Shown here: one piece after another, positions 43,470-52,633 of the stretch
Position numbering within the stretch: position 1 is the first letter of the stretch
Layout of the letters: each line of letters starts with the position of its first letter
Source of the DNA: WLMZ01 sp043753895
GTDB lineage: Bacteria > Actinomycetota > Acidimicrobiia > Acidimicrobiales > Ilumatobacteraceae
NCBI GenBank assembly: GCA_043753895.1
Contig: JAYUWK010000083.1
Coordinates: 33,920-97,919 of the forward strand
Length of the DNA stretch: 64,000 bases
Reading direction: 5' to 3'
Notes under the pieces: model-generated
Told to the model about the DNA's origin: nothing
The model's database searches: none
The model's input: the letters and a program-made list of their open reading frames with translations, nothing else
Made by a program: the position numbers and the translations under genes

Positions 43470-44444
43470 TCACCATGAGTAGGCCTCGGGCGCCGTGCCG
43501 CCGGGGCCTGGAAAGATCGAGTTGATCTCTGTGAGTGTGTCGGCATCGAGGGTGATGTCGAGGGCTCGCAGCGAGGCGCCATCGAACTGATCCATGGTGC
43601 GCGGCCCGATGATGGGGCAGGTCACATCGGGCTGGTGAAGCAGCCATGCCAACGCAACGGCGGCCGGTTCGTCGCCCAACTGGGCGCACAGGTCTTCCCA
43701 ACGCTCGAGTTGTGGTCGAATCTTGTCGATGCGTTTCAGCGCCTGAGGCGATTGACGTCGAGCCGTGGCGCCGGTGCCCAACACCCCGCCGAGCAGGCCA
43801 CCGGACAACGGGCTCCACGGGATCACGCCGACGCCGTACTCGCGGCACGCGGGAAGCACTTCGAGTTCCACCGTTCGCACGAGCAGGTTGTAGTGACTCT
43901 GCTCTGAGACCAGTCCGAGAAAGCCGCGCTTCGCAGCCGTCTCGTTAGCTCGAGCGATGTGCCAGCCGGCGAAGTTACTGCTTCCGACGTAGATGATCTT
44001 GCCCTGCTGGGTCAGGGTCTCCATCGCCTGCCAGACCTCGTCCCACGGCGCCGTGCGGTCGATGTGATGCATCTGGTAGAGATCGATGTGATCAGTCTGT
44101 AGGCGACGCAGGCTGGCATCACACGCGGCACGAATGTGGCGGGCAGACAGGCGACCATCGTTGGGCCAATCTGACATCGGCCCGAACAACTTCGTCGCGA
44201 GCACCACCTTCTCGCGTCGCTCGCCGCCCTGCGCGAACCATCGTCCGATGATCTCCTCGGTGGCGCCGACGCCCATGTCGCCGCCATAGCGATCGGCCGT
44301 ATCGAAGAAGTTGATGCCCAACTCGAGGGCGCGGTCCATGATCGAGTGCGAGTCTGCTTCGCTGGTCTGCGGCCCGAAGTTCATTGTGCCGAGACACAGT
44401 TCGCTGACCTGTAGTGCTGTTCTGCCGAGTCGTCGATAACGCAT
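43470..44444 (-). CDS. Aldo/keto reductase
   Basis: This 324-residue TIM-barrel oxidoreductase carries Asp and Tyr of the catalytic tetrad in NFFDTADRYGG, Lys in VVLATKLFGPMSD and His in LYQMHHIDR. NADP-binding residues follow in the C-terminal WSPLSGGLLGG and IIGPRTMDQFD. It starts at ATG 44444; an upstream frame in the same phase is a shadow over the HD-hydrolase gene. The substrate is unknown. Confidence 0.93.
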   Translation of the reverse strand: MRYRRLGRTALQVSELCLGTMNFGPQTSEADSHSIMDRALELGINFFDTADRYGGDMGVGATEEIIGRWFAQGGERREKVVLATKLFGPMSDWPNDGRLSARHIRAACDASLRRLQTDHIDLYQMHHIDRTAPWDEVWQAMETLTQQGKIIYVGSSNFAGWHIARANETAAKRGFLGLVSEQSHYNLLVRTVELEVLPACREYGVGVIPWSPLSGGLLGGVLGTGATARRQSPQALKRIDKIRPQLERWEDLCAQLGDEPAAVALAWLLHQPDVTCPIIGPRTMDQFDGASLRALDITLDADTLTEINSIFPGPGGTAPEAYSW

Positions 44445-44560
44445 GCGCCATCCTCGCTCAACGGAGGCTCGCCTGCAATTGTTCGACCCACCTGCACATC
44501 CGTGCTCGCGGCACAAGCCCTGGTCGAGCGACGCCGAAGCGCAGGAGTAGCGTCGCGACG

Positions 44561-45235
44561 ATGGACGTTGCAGCGATTTCCGAACGCGATGCGGTCGAGG
44601 CGATGCGAACCGCATGGACGTCTGTGGTCGGCGCTGGGCGCGAATCCGTTGCCGACGATCTGGTCGAGCGGTATGCCGAGCCCCATCGTCGCTATCACAC
44701 GGCTGTGCATATCGCCTTCGTGCTGCGCAATGTCGACGCAGTGCTCGACGCCGAACCCGATGTCGCACCGTTCGTCGACCGTGGTGCGGTGATTGCGGCG
44801 GCGTTATTCCACGACGCGATCTACGCCACAGATTCGTCGACCAACGAGTTCGACAGTGCGGCGCTGGCCGCTCGAGCGCTCGGTGCTGCGGCTTGGGACG
44901 AGGAGCGCGTCGCGTCGGTGGTGTCCTTGATCGAGGCAACCGCGCAGCATTCGGCATCTACGCTGGCCGAAGCCGTGCTGCTCGATGCCGACCTTGCCGT
45001 CCTTTCAAGCGCCCCCGACTCGTATCGTGCGTACGTGGTTGCCATTCGTGAGGAGTACGGGCTTGTGCCCGACGCGCAGTGGCGCGTCGGCCGCGCTGGC
45101 GTGCTGCAGGGCTTCCTCGACCGCGATCGCCTCTTTGCCACAGCATTCATGCGCAGCCGCTGCGAGCAACAGGCCCTTGCAAATCTCCGCGCCGAATTGT
45201 CGGGCCTTGCAGCCGGTGTCGCAACCGGCGAATGA
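44561..45235 (+). CDS. HD-domain metal-dependent phosphohydrolase
   Basis: This 224-residue protein has the HD-superfamily order: YAEPHRRYHTAVHIAFVLRNVDAV (first His), VIAAALFHDAIYATDSSTNEFDSAALAA (HD pair) and VVSLIEATAQHSASTLAEAVLLDADLAVLS (distal Asp). This matches the predicted metal-dependent HD hydrolases of the COG4339 type. It lies divergent from the aldo/keto reductase. The nucleotide substrate is unknown. Confidence 0.88.
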   Translation: MDVAAISERDAVEAMRTAWTSVVGAGRESVADDLVERYAEPHRRYHTAVHIAFVLRNVDAVLDAEPDVAPFVDRGAVIAAALFHDAIYATDSSTNEFDSAALAARALGAAAWDEERVASVVSLIEATAQHSASTLAEAVLLDADLAVLSSAPDSYRAYVVAIREEYGLVPDAQWRVGRAGVLQGFLDRDRLFATAFMRSRCEQQALANLRAELSGLAAGVATGE

Positions 45236-45272
45236 ACTGAACGAAGATGCCCATGACGAGTGATCGGGGAAC

Positions 45273-46494
45273 GTGATAAATCAGGTGCCGGGCGTCGATG
45301 TGCCGGCTCGACTTGCCGAGATCGACCACGTCCGCCTGCGAGCCGATCGCCTCCGGAAATTACGCGCCGAATTGGTGCTCATGACTATGGGGCGGCGCTG
45401 CTGAGTGATCCAATGAATATTCGCTATGCCACCGGTTCACGCAACATGGCTGTCTGGACGATGCATGCGCCCGGTCGGTACGCGTTTGTGCCCGTCGACG
45501 GACCAGTGGTGATGTTCGAGTACGGCACCTCGCGCCATCTCGACGAGGGTCTCGAAACTATCGATGAACTGCGCACGAGTGTTCCGTGGTTCTACTTCAT
45601 GTCCGGCCCGCGCACCCAAGAGAAGGCGGCGCTGTGGGCGCGCGACATCATCGAGCTCATGCATCTGCATGGTGGCAGCGATCAGCGTCTTGCGATCGAT
45701 CGATGCGAGCCATGGGGTGCGACGCACCTCACTGACGCTGGTATCCAGCTGTTCGACGCGCAGCAGGTCCTTGAGCTGGCGCGTGTGGTGAAGACAGCTG
45801 AGGAGATCCAATGCCTGCAGCTCTCGATGGACGTATGCGATCTCGCCGTGGATCGGATGCGCGCCGCGCTGCGGCCCGGGCTCACCGAGAATCAACTCTG
45901 GGCCATATTGCACGAGACCAACATCAGCCACGACGGCGAGTGGATCGAGTGTCGGCTGTTGTCTTCTGGGCCGCGTACCAACCCGTGGTTCAATGAGAGC
46001 AGCAACCGCGTCATTCAGGCGGGCGAGCTCGTTGCGTTCGACACCGACATGATCGGCCCGACCGGGTATCTGGCCGATATCTTCTGCGCTCTCGTGTGCC
46101 CCGGCCGCGCCGCCACGGCCGAACAGCGCAAGCTGTACGACATAGCCCAGGAGCAGGTGCTCACCAACATCGCGTTGCTCGAGCCGGGGCTCACGTTCAA
46201 GGAGTTCTCCGACCGCTGCTGGCACGTGCCGGAGCAGTACGTGCCCAACCGCTACATGATGATGATCCACGGCGCCGGCATGGTTGACGAGTACCCGACG
46301 ATTGCCTACGCCTCCGACTACGCCGACTGGGGCTACGACGGCGTCTTCCAAGAAAACATGGTGGTCTGCGTCGAGAGCTACATCGGCGAAGCCGGCGGCA
46401 AGGAGGGCGTGAAGCTGGAGGAGCAGGTGCTCATCACCGCCAACGGCGCGATCCCCATGTCACGCGCCCCCTCGTGGACGCGCTCGAGATCTAG
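45273..46494 (+). pseudogene. M24-family (creatinase/prolidase-like) hydrolase with two frameshifts
   Basis: The frame from about 45273 reads VPARLAEIDHVRLRADRLRKLRAEL and then shifts near 45375 into AHDYGAALLSDPMNIRYATGSRNMAVWTMHAPGRYAFV. The pita-bread metal ligands are present: Asp in VAFDTDMIG and YLADIF, His in MIHGAGMVDEYP, Glu in CVESYIGE and LEEQVLI. Near 46470, within a run of Cs, the frame shifts again; the expected end (APLVDALEI, TAG 46492-46494) lies in the next frame. Each shift equals one missing base. Members cleave Xaa-Pro peptides, creatine or ectoine-type compounds. Confidence 0.85.
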
Positions 46495-46553
46495 CCATGG
46501 CGTGCGCGGTCTGCGGCATCCGGTGCGCGGTGCGGGGTGCTCCGGCCGCGGTT

Positions 46554-48026
46554 TCAGGGTCGTGGTGCAACTTCGGTGCCGTCTCGCCGGTGGTGATGCC
46601 AGCCGGTTTCGTCGCGGGTGATGCCGGTGTGGTCGGTGTGTTTTCGCCTGTTGTGGGTGGCGCAGAGTGGTGCACCGTTGAACGTGTTCGTCTCGCCGCC
46701 ACCGCTATCACCGCCCCCGCCGCCACGGTCTCGGTGACCATGTCCGCCGCTGCCTGGTCCGCCGCTGCCTGGTCCGCCGCCGGGGTCGCGGCCGGGGTCG
46801 CGGCCGGGGTCGCGGCCGGGGCCGGTCCAAGGGGTTTGGTGGTCGATCTGGAGGAATGGTCCCTGCTGTTCGCAGCCTGGCCAGCAACATCGGTTCCCGG
46901 ATAACAGCACTGCTTCGCGTACGGCACCGGTGAACAAGCGTTGATTACGGCCGAGGTCGATGACACGACCTGTGGAATCGGTGACAACACGACGTACCTT
47001 GCCGATCAATGCGGCGATCACGAGATCGTGCGGGTCGACGGGTGCCCCGGATGCGGTGTGACACATCCACAACCTGTCCGACATGCCGGGGTCACCCAGA
47101 TCGTAAGAGGTGCCGTGTCCCGACGAAACGCTGAAGTAGTTGCGGATCGCGTGGCGCAGGGTGTGTTCGTTGGTGAAGATGTTGACCAACGCAAGCCCAG
47201 CACCCGAAGCGCGACTTCCGCCTGCACTGGGGCCGCCGGTGTTGTTGATCATGATCGCGGCGAACGCGTCGTAGCGCCGTTGCGCGTTGGTGCGTGGTAA
47301 CGGATACTGCGCGGCCTGGTCTCCGTATTGGTTGAGTCGCCAGGCGATGTCCTGCTCGAGTTCGATGGCGGCTTGCCGTTCGATGATCTCGGTGAGGATG
47401 TCGCCGGTGAGCGCGTCACCGCGGGCGTGTAACTCGTGTCCGGCACCACGAGTGGTCGAGGACACGGACCGGTTCTCGCGGGAGGTTTCATGGTCGCGGT
47501 GTGCACCATCCGGGTCGGCGTGCGCTTCCCAGCGTTGACACACCAACCGAAACTCACGGAGTCGTAACGACTTGGCGTATTCGACGAGCAAGGCTTCGGA
47601 GTTCGAGACAAGGTGTCCGCAGCGCGGGTTGGTGTGCAACCGCACCAACAACGCGAGCTGATCGGGCCCGATATCACCAGCGGCGACCCCCTCAGCGAGC
47701 ACCGGGAGGTCGGCCAGCAGTTTGGCGGTCTGTGTGTGACGCAACGCGGTGCTCCGGTATGAGTTCATCACGGCCTGCACCCATGACACGGCGTTGTGAT
47801 GCGCATCATCTACATATGATCCGGAGACCGTCACTTCGTGCAGGAGTGCGGCTTGCAAACCCTGCAGGCGGCGAATCTCACGCTCGACGCCCATGAACGC
47901 CGCATCACGCTCAGCACCACGCAGGTCTCGGAACTGAGACAGGGCCGCAGCAGCATTGGTCAGGTCAAGACCGCGCTTGGGGTCATCGGAGAATGGGTCA
48001 GACGACGCTGCACACGACACGAACAT
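46554..48026 (-). CDS. DUF222/HNH endonuclease-like protein with low-complexity insert
   Basis: This 490-residue protein has an N-terminal helical DUF222 region (LRGAERDAAFMGVEREIRRLQGLQAALLHEV, LADLPVLAEGVAAGDIGPDQLALLVRL). A C-terminal HNH motif follows (NRCCWPGCEQQGPFLQIDHQTPW ... NGAPLCATHNRRKHTDH). Between the two halves of the HNH finger sits a 43-residue Gly/Arg/Asp/Pro-rich insert encoded by tandem 12- and 15-bp repeats. The family is abundant in Actinobacteria (13E12-type) and often multicopy, and its biological role is unclear. A secreted or phage-related function is not evident. Confidence 0.88.
   Translation of the reverse strand: MFVSCAASSDPFSDDPKRGLDLTNAAAALSQFRDLRGAERDAAFMGVEREIRRLQGLQAALLHEVTVSGSYVDDAHHNAVSWVQAVMNSYRSTALRHTQTAKLLADLPVLAEGVAAGDIGPDQLALLVRLHTNPRCGHLVSNSEALLVEYAKSLRLREFRLVCQRWEAHADPDGAHRDHETSRENRSVSSTTRGAGHELHARGDALTGDILTEIIERQAAIELEQDIAWRLNQYGDQAAQYPLPRTNAQRRYDAFAAIMINNTGGPSAGGSRASGAGLALVNIFTNEHTLRHAIRNYFSVSSGHGTSYDLGDPGMSDRLWMCHTASGAPVDPHDLVIAALIGKVRRVVTDSTGRVIDLGRNQRLFTGAVREAVLLSGNRCCWPGCEQQGPFLQIDHQTPWTGPGRDPGRDPGRDPGGGPGSGGPGSGGHGHRDRGGGGGDSGGGETNTFNGAPLCATHNRRKHTDHTGITRDETGWHHHRRDGTEVAPRP
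46751..46821 (+). repeat. Tandem 15-bp and 12-bp repeats inside the HNH gene
   Basis: TGCCTGGTCCGCCGC occurs twice (46751-46780). It is followed by three copies of GGGGTCGCGGCC (46782-46817) plus a partial. On the coding strand they encode GSGGP and GRDP units. The repeats stay in frame, so length changes alter the insert without breaking the gene. Confidence 0.85.
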
Positions 48027-48251
48027 TCACCTCCACACACTCGGACATGCCGAACCCAGAACTGGGGGACGCCGGCACACTGTTGACATCACAGGGGACA
48101 GAACGAATCTGTCGAGCACGATCGGGGAAGATCAGTACCCGGACTTTAACAGAACATACGTACGACCACAACCTCAAACCGAAAGAAATTGTTTGATGTT
48201 TGGCCGGTGCGTCAGCGGCCTGATTCGGCAGCGGACCTGGCGCTCGCGCGA

Positions 48252-48654
48252 TCAGGCGACCACGGTGCCCTGATGGAAAACTGCATACCAACGATGTGCA
48301 TCAAACCGCCAGATCGTGGCGCGCCGTGACTCGCCCGAGGCGGTCCAGAGTGTACGTCACAAGGAACGTGTCGTTGCCGAGCGCTCGAACTTGGAACTCG
48401 CTCACGGTCCATTCGTCCCGGACGAAATACTCAGGATCTGCGTAGCGGTCTGACAGAACTGACCACACATACTCGCGCGAGTATCGCTGGCCCGACACGC
48501 CAACTTCCCAGTAGTCAACGGCCGTCTGAGCCTCGAAGTCCGCCCGGGTGAGCCCGAACTCCGGTCGGTGGAAGATCGGCTCACGCGTGATCAGGCCATC
48601 GAACGCCGTGGCGAGCGATCCTTCACGCGCGTTCGTATGTTCTCGGCCATTCAT
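48252..48654 (-). pseudogene. NTF2-like (DUF4440-type) protein with a C-terminal frameshift
   Basis: From 48654 the frame reads DGLITREPIFHRPEFGLTRADFEAQTAVDYWEVGVSGQRYSREYVWSVLSDRYADPEYFVRDEWTVSEFQVRALGNDTFLVTYTLDRLGRVT, then ends early at 48301 as ARHDLAV. In the next frame the expected family end appears (RRATIWRFDAHRWYAVFHQGTVVA, TGA at 48252-48254). A 1-2 nt shift near 48325 thus removes the last beta strands. The family has varied small-molecule roles. Confidence 0.75.
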
Positions 48655-48774
48655 TCAAAGAACAGTAGGCCGTCCGGTGCCGAGAAAGATCGGCCGCAGA
48701 CTTCGCACCACAGGTTGCGACCAGCGAGAACGATGCCTCGTTGCTGACTGCCCGGCCCACTGAAAGGAATGCCC

Positions 48775-49466
48775 GTGAGTTCGACTGCATGGTTGGTCTT
48801 TGCGTTTGTCTCAATTCCCCTGGTGGGTGCGCTCTTGTGGCGGGACCGCACTTCGTTCCGGCCTTTCGGCGAATGAGCGTTCAGCAGTATCCCTCGCTCG
48901 AGTTGTCATACCGCGCTCGTTCCGATGGCGGAGCCGACAGCAGTGGCGACGTGCTCGAGCACCTCGGCGCGTCCCTGCGCGTGCTCTTGGGCGATCGCTC
49001 CATGGCCACGGTGTCCTATACCGTTCGCTTTCGCTCGCTGCCCGAGAACTTGCGCTCGGTGCACGAACGCTTCGGCCCATCGGGTATCTGGACAGCCGCG
49101 TAGGACGTGGCCGAGCACGCCATTCGTTCGGCGATCATCCAGCCTGAATTCGGCGTCGAGAGTACCTTTGGTGAGAGTCGTCAGGCGCTCGAGGCCGCGC
49201 TCGCACATGCAGTCCGAGAATCCCTGAACGGCGCCGGCTTCGACATGACGCTGTTTGGCCTGGGGGAGGTCGATCTGGGCGCAACCGGTGAAGTCGTGCA
49301 GGCAACGGTACGTGCCCGCCTCGAACTCGAGCGCGAGGCCACCGAGGCTGTCGTCCGTCTGGCTCGCGCGCAGAATGATGCAGAACTACATCCTCTCGTC
49401 ACCGGCGCAAGCTCGGATGTTGCAATGCGCTAGACCGCCGTCCACTCAAACCGGGCGCTCGGCTAA
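48775..49466 (+). pseudogene. SPFH/band-7-like membrane protein broken by frameshift and two TAG codons
   Basis: A GTG at 48775 (after AAAGGAA) opens a 33-codon peptide with one membrane helix (TAWLVFAFVSIPLVGALLW). Its TGA overlaps ATG 48873 in the next frame. That frame carries the SPFH-like part: MATVSYTVRFRSLPENLRSVHERFG, TAG 49101-49103, then AEHAIRSAIIQPEFGVESTFGESRQALEAAL, FGLGEVDLGATGEVVQATVRARLELEREATEAVVRLARAQNDAELHPLVTGA. A second TAG (49431-49433) sits where relatives usually have Tyr (AMRY), and TAA 49464-49466 ends the frame. The downstream phase is kept after each stop. SPFH proteins scaffold membrane microdomains. As read, the locus makes only fragments. Confidence 0.68.
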
Positions 49467-50079
49467 GTCACCGCGTGACCGCTTCATCGAGATGTTCGCA
49501 GTCATCTTGCTGGGTGTCGCCACAGTCGGCTCGGCGTGGTGTTGTTATCAGGCCACCCGGTGGAACGGCGAGCAGGACAAGCTGGTGCGTGAGTCCACCG
49601 ACGCTCGCGTCGAGGCCTCGCGACTGTTCAGTCTCGGTACGCAGATCGTTGCCTATGACACCAACGTGGTGGGACAGTACGCGTAGGCGGTTGCGGCGAA
49701 GAACCAACCGCTGATGGACTTTTACCGCACCACGCTGGTACGTCCCAAGTTCCTGCCGATCCTGGACCGTTGGCTGGCCGAGGCCAAGGCGGGACAGACG
49801 CCGCAGAATCTGTTGGAGGACAAGGACTACCTCGATGAGCAGTTCGGTGAGTATCGCAAGGCGCAGGCGTCGGCCGAAGAGTTCACCCGCCTCGGCGAAG
49901 AGGCGAGCAACAACGCCGATGCAATTGTGCTCACCACGTTGCTGCCCGCGGTCGGTCTGTTCTTTGCCGGTGTCACGTCGTCGTTCCGCTTTCCGCCGGC
50001 GCGATTCATCCTGCTCGTCGGCGCGGCACTTGCGATCGCACTCGCCGCTGCGCGCTTGGTGGATCTACCTATCCTCTGA
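49417..50079 (+). pseudogene. Three-helix membrane protein (DUF4337-like) with an in-frame TAG
   Basis: From ATG 49417 the frame reads RDRFIEMFAVILLGVATVGSAWCCYQATRWNGEQDKLVRESTDARVEASRLFSLGTQIVAYDTNVVGQYA, meets TAG at 49684-49686, and continues in the same frame AVAAKNQPLMDFYRTTLVRPKFLPILDRWLAEAKAG. Two closing helices follow (IVLTTLLPAVGLFFAGVTS, FILLVGAALAIALAAARL). This is a known hypothetical membrane family with no function. It overlaps the SPFH-like gene, with which it would be co-transcribed, and meets the flavoprotein gene at 50069. Confidence 0.7.
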
Positions 50080-52516
50080 CGCGCAGGCTTTTCGGATCGT
50101 AGAAAGGCGCCAGCGAGATGTCGGCCGGAACGTGCACGCCGGCGACCTCGATCTCGTAGCTGCCGCCCAGTACGAACGGAGCGTCGGCAACACCGTCGGT
50201 TCGTTCCACATAGCCCATACCGAGCGATCGGCCCAGCGTGTGGCCGAACATGCCGGAGGTGATATGCCCAACGAGCGCGCCATCGCGCCAGATCGGCTCG
50301 TTGTGGTAGAGCAGTCGGTCGGCATCGTGCAGTGCGAACTGGGCCAGTCGTCGGCGCACGCCGGTTTCCCGCAGGCGCAGAAGGGCGTCGCGGCCGATGA
50401 AGCCGTCAGGCTTCGACCAGCCCACCACGAATCCGAGCCCAGCCTCGAGTGGTGTCTCGTCGGTGGAGATGTCGTGGCCCCAGTGGCGGTAGCCCTTCTC
50501 CATGCGCAGTGAGTTAAGTGCGTGGTACCCGGCTGGCTTGAGCGCAAAGGCGGCACCTGCGTCGGCGATGACATCGAATACTCCTGCTGCGAACTCGGTG
50601 GGGATGTATAACTCCCATCCGAGTTCGCCGACGTAGGTGATGCGGTTGGCGCGCACCCTCGCGTAGGCGAGGTCGATGACCTGTGATGTGCCGAATGGGA
50701 ATGCCTCATTCGAAAGATCGTTGGGGGTGAGGCTCGATAGGAGCGCACGGGAGTTGGGACCCATCACACTGAGTACTGACATCGCGGACGTGACGTCGGT
50801 CGCGACGGAGCGGGCCGATGCGGGAATATGGTCGTTCAGCCACGCGAAGTCGCGCACCTGGGTGGCCGCCGCCGTGACGATGAGATAGCGATCGGGCGCC
50901 TCACGTGTGATGGTCAGATCGGCCTCGATACCGCCCGCCTCGTTGAGCCACTGCGTGTAGACAATCTTGCCCACGGCGCCGGACACATCATTCGCGCAAA
51001 TCTGACCCAGCACCTGCTCAGCGTCTGGACCCTGCAGCAGGAACTTGCCGAACGACGATTGATCGAACACGCCGACGTTGGTACGAACAGCGTGGTGCTC
51101 GGCTGCTGAATGATCGAACCAATTCTGCCGACCGTAGGAATACTCGTACTCGGTGCTCACGCCCGGCGGCGCGAACCAGTTGGCGCGTTCCCAACCGGCC
51201 ACTTCGCCGAAGCAGGCACCTCGCTCGGCGAGCCGATCGTGGAGCACGGACTGACGCACGCCTCGCGCCGTCTCGGGTTGGCGGAACGGCCAGTGCATTG
51301 CATACAACAGACCGAGACTCTCGACTGTGCGGTCATGCAGGTATGCGCGGTTGCGCTGGAATGGCATGCACCGCCGGATGTCGACATCCCACAGATCCAT
51401 CGGCGGCCGTCCATCGATGATCCAGTCGGCAAGTACCTTGCCGGCACCGCCCGATGACTGGATACCGATCGAGTTGAATCCAGCAGCGGTGAACAGGCCG
51501 TGCACCTCGGGTGACTCGCCGAGCAGGTAGCGGTCATCGGGCGTGAAGGCCTCGGGGCCGTTGAAGAACAGGCGGATGCCAGTGTGTGCGAGGAGCGGCA
51601 TGCGATGCGTGGCTGCGGCCACAAGCGGCTCGATGTGCTCGAAGTCCTCGGGCAGCGAATCAAAGCAGAACGACTCGGGGATACCCCGCATACCCCACGG
51701 TTTGGCGACGGGCTCGAACCAGCCAACGAGGAGTTTGCCGGCGTCCTCTTTGAAGTATCCACATCCGTCGGGGTCGCGCAGTACTGGCATACTCGGCGAC
51801 AGGCCCTCGACATGTTCGGTCACGATGTAGAAGTGCTCAGCGGCATGCAATGGCACGACGGCGCCCGCTACGTCACCGAGTTCGCGACTCCACATGCCGG
51901 CGCAGTTGACGACCGCGTCGGCTTGGATTGTGCCCTGCGCGGTGGTGACTCCGACGGCGCAGCCGTGTTCGACGATGATCGAATCTGCGCCGAGGTTCTC
52001 GATGATCCGGACCCCGCGCGACCGCGCGCCCTTGGCCAGCGCCTGCGTGGTGTCGATGGGATTCGTGACACCGTCGTTGGGAAGGTGCACACCTCCGACG
52101 AGATCGTCGACCCGGGCGAACGGGAACAATGCCGCGATGTCAGCCGGGCCGATGACATGGACGTCGAGTCCAAAGACGCGTGCCATCGAGGCGCCTCGCT
52201 TGAGCTCCTCGAATCGTTCTTCGTCGGTGGCAACCGACACCGAACCCCGCTGTTGAAAGCCGGTGGCCTGGCCCGTCTCGGCCTCGAGTGTGGAGAACAG
52301 GTTGGTGGTGTATTGGGCGAGTCGGGTGAGGTTGTGTGTGGCGCGGAGTTGTCCGACCAGACCCGCTGCGTGCCACGTTGTACCGCACGTGAGCTGTTTG
52401 CGTTCGAGCAACACCACGTCGGTGCAGCCGCGCAGCGCAAGGTGATACGCGACGCTGCAACCGACGATGCCACCACCGACGATGACGACGCGGGCGGTGG
52501 ATGGCAGATCGGTCAT
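50069..52516 (-). CDS. Dimethylglycine/sarcosine dehydrogenase-like flavoprotein with GcvT domain (copy A)
   Basis: This 815-residue protein has an FAD-binding DAO domain with ARVVIVGGGIVGCSVAYHLALRG, the flavin-attachment region TCGTTWHAAGLVG, VNCAGMWSRELGDVAG and a FAO_M cap. A folate-binding aminomethyltransferase (GcvT) half starts near residue 430 (HAVRTNVGVFDQSSFGKFLLQGPDA, YVGELGWELYIP, LEAGLGFVVGWSKPDGFIGRDAL, GHITSGMFGHTLGRSLGMGYV). Family members oxidatively demethylate N-methylglycines and pass the one-carbon unit to tetrahydrofolate. It is divergent from a paralogue (copy B). Confidence 0.92.
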   Translation of the reverse strand: MTDLPSTARVVIVGGGIVGCSVAYHLALRGCTDVVLLERKQLTCGTTWHAAGLVGQLRATHNLTRLAQYTTNLFSTLEAETGQATGFQQRGSVSVATDEERFEELKRGASMARVFGLDVHVIGPADIAALFPFARVDDLVGGVHLPNDGVTNPIDTTQALAKGARSRGVRIIENLGADSIIVEHGCAVGVTTAQGTIQADAVVNCAGMWSRELGDVAGAVVPLHAAEHFYIVTEHVEGLSPSMPVLRDPDGCGYFKEDAGKLLVGWFEPVAKPWGMRGIPESFCFDSLPEDFEHIEPLVAAATHRMPLLAHTGIRLFFNGPEAFTPDDRYLLGESPEVHGLFTAAGFNSIGIQSSGGAGKVLADWIIDGRPPMDLWDVDIRRCMPFQRNRAYLHDRTVESLGLLYAMHWPFRQPETARGVRQSVLHDRLAERGACFGEVAGWERANWFAPPGVSTEYEYSYGRQNWFDHSAAEHHAVRTNVGVFDQSSFGKFLLQGPDAEQVLGQICANDVSGAVGKIVYTQWLNEAGGIEADLTITREAPDRYLIVTAAATQVRDFAWLNDHIPASARSVATDVTSAMSVLSVMGPNSRALLSSLTPNDLSNEAFPFGTSQVIDLAYARVRANRITYVGELGWELYIPTEFAAGVFDVIADAGAAFALKPAGYHALNSLRMEKGYRHWGHDISTDETPLEAGLGFVVGWSKPDGFIGRDALLRLRETGVRRRLAQFALHDADRLLYHNEPIWRDGALVGHITSGMFGHTLGRSLGMGYVERTDGVADAPFVLGGSYEIEVAGVHVPADISLAPFYDPKSLRVRG

Positions 52517-52633
52517 GGGGTCTCCGTGGCAGGTCTCGAGTGGTGAGATTTGTGCCTACTCTTGCACAGGTCGTAGACACAGGACCGTGTGCTCACCTCG
52601 CGGGTGGGCCCGTCAGCGTTGTGAGGAGTCGAG

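Noticed and set aside
46495..46621. C-terminal tail of the M24 frame beyond 46494
   Set aside because: It is arginine- and glycine-rich and overlaps the HNH gene end. The family-like C-terminus lies in the adjacent frame and ends at TAG 46492-46494.
46751..46821. CRISPR-like repeats
   Set aside because: The 12- and 15-bp units are contiguous with no spacers and lie inside a coding region.
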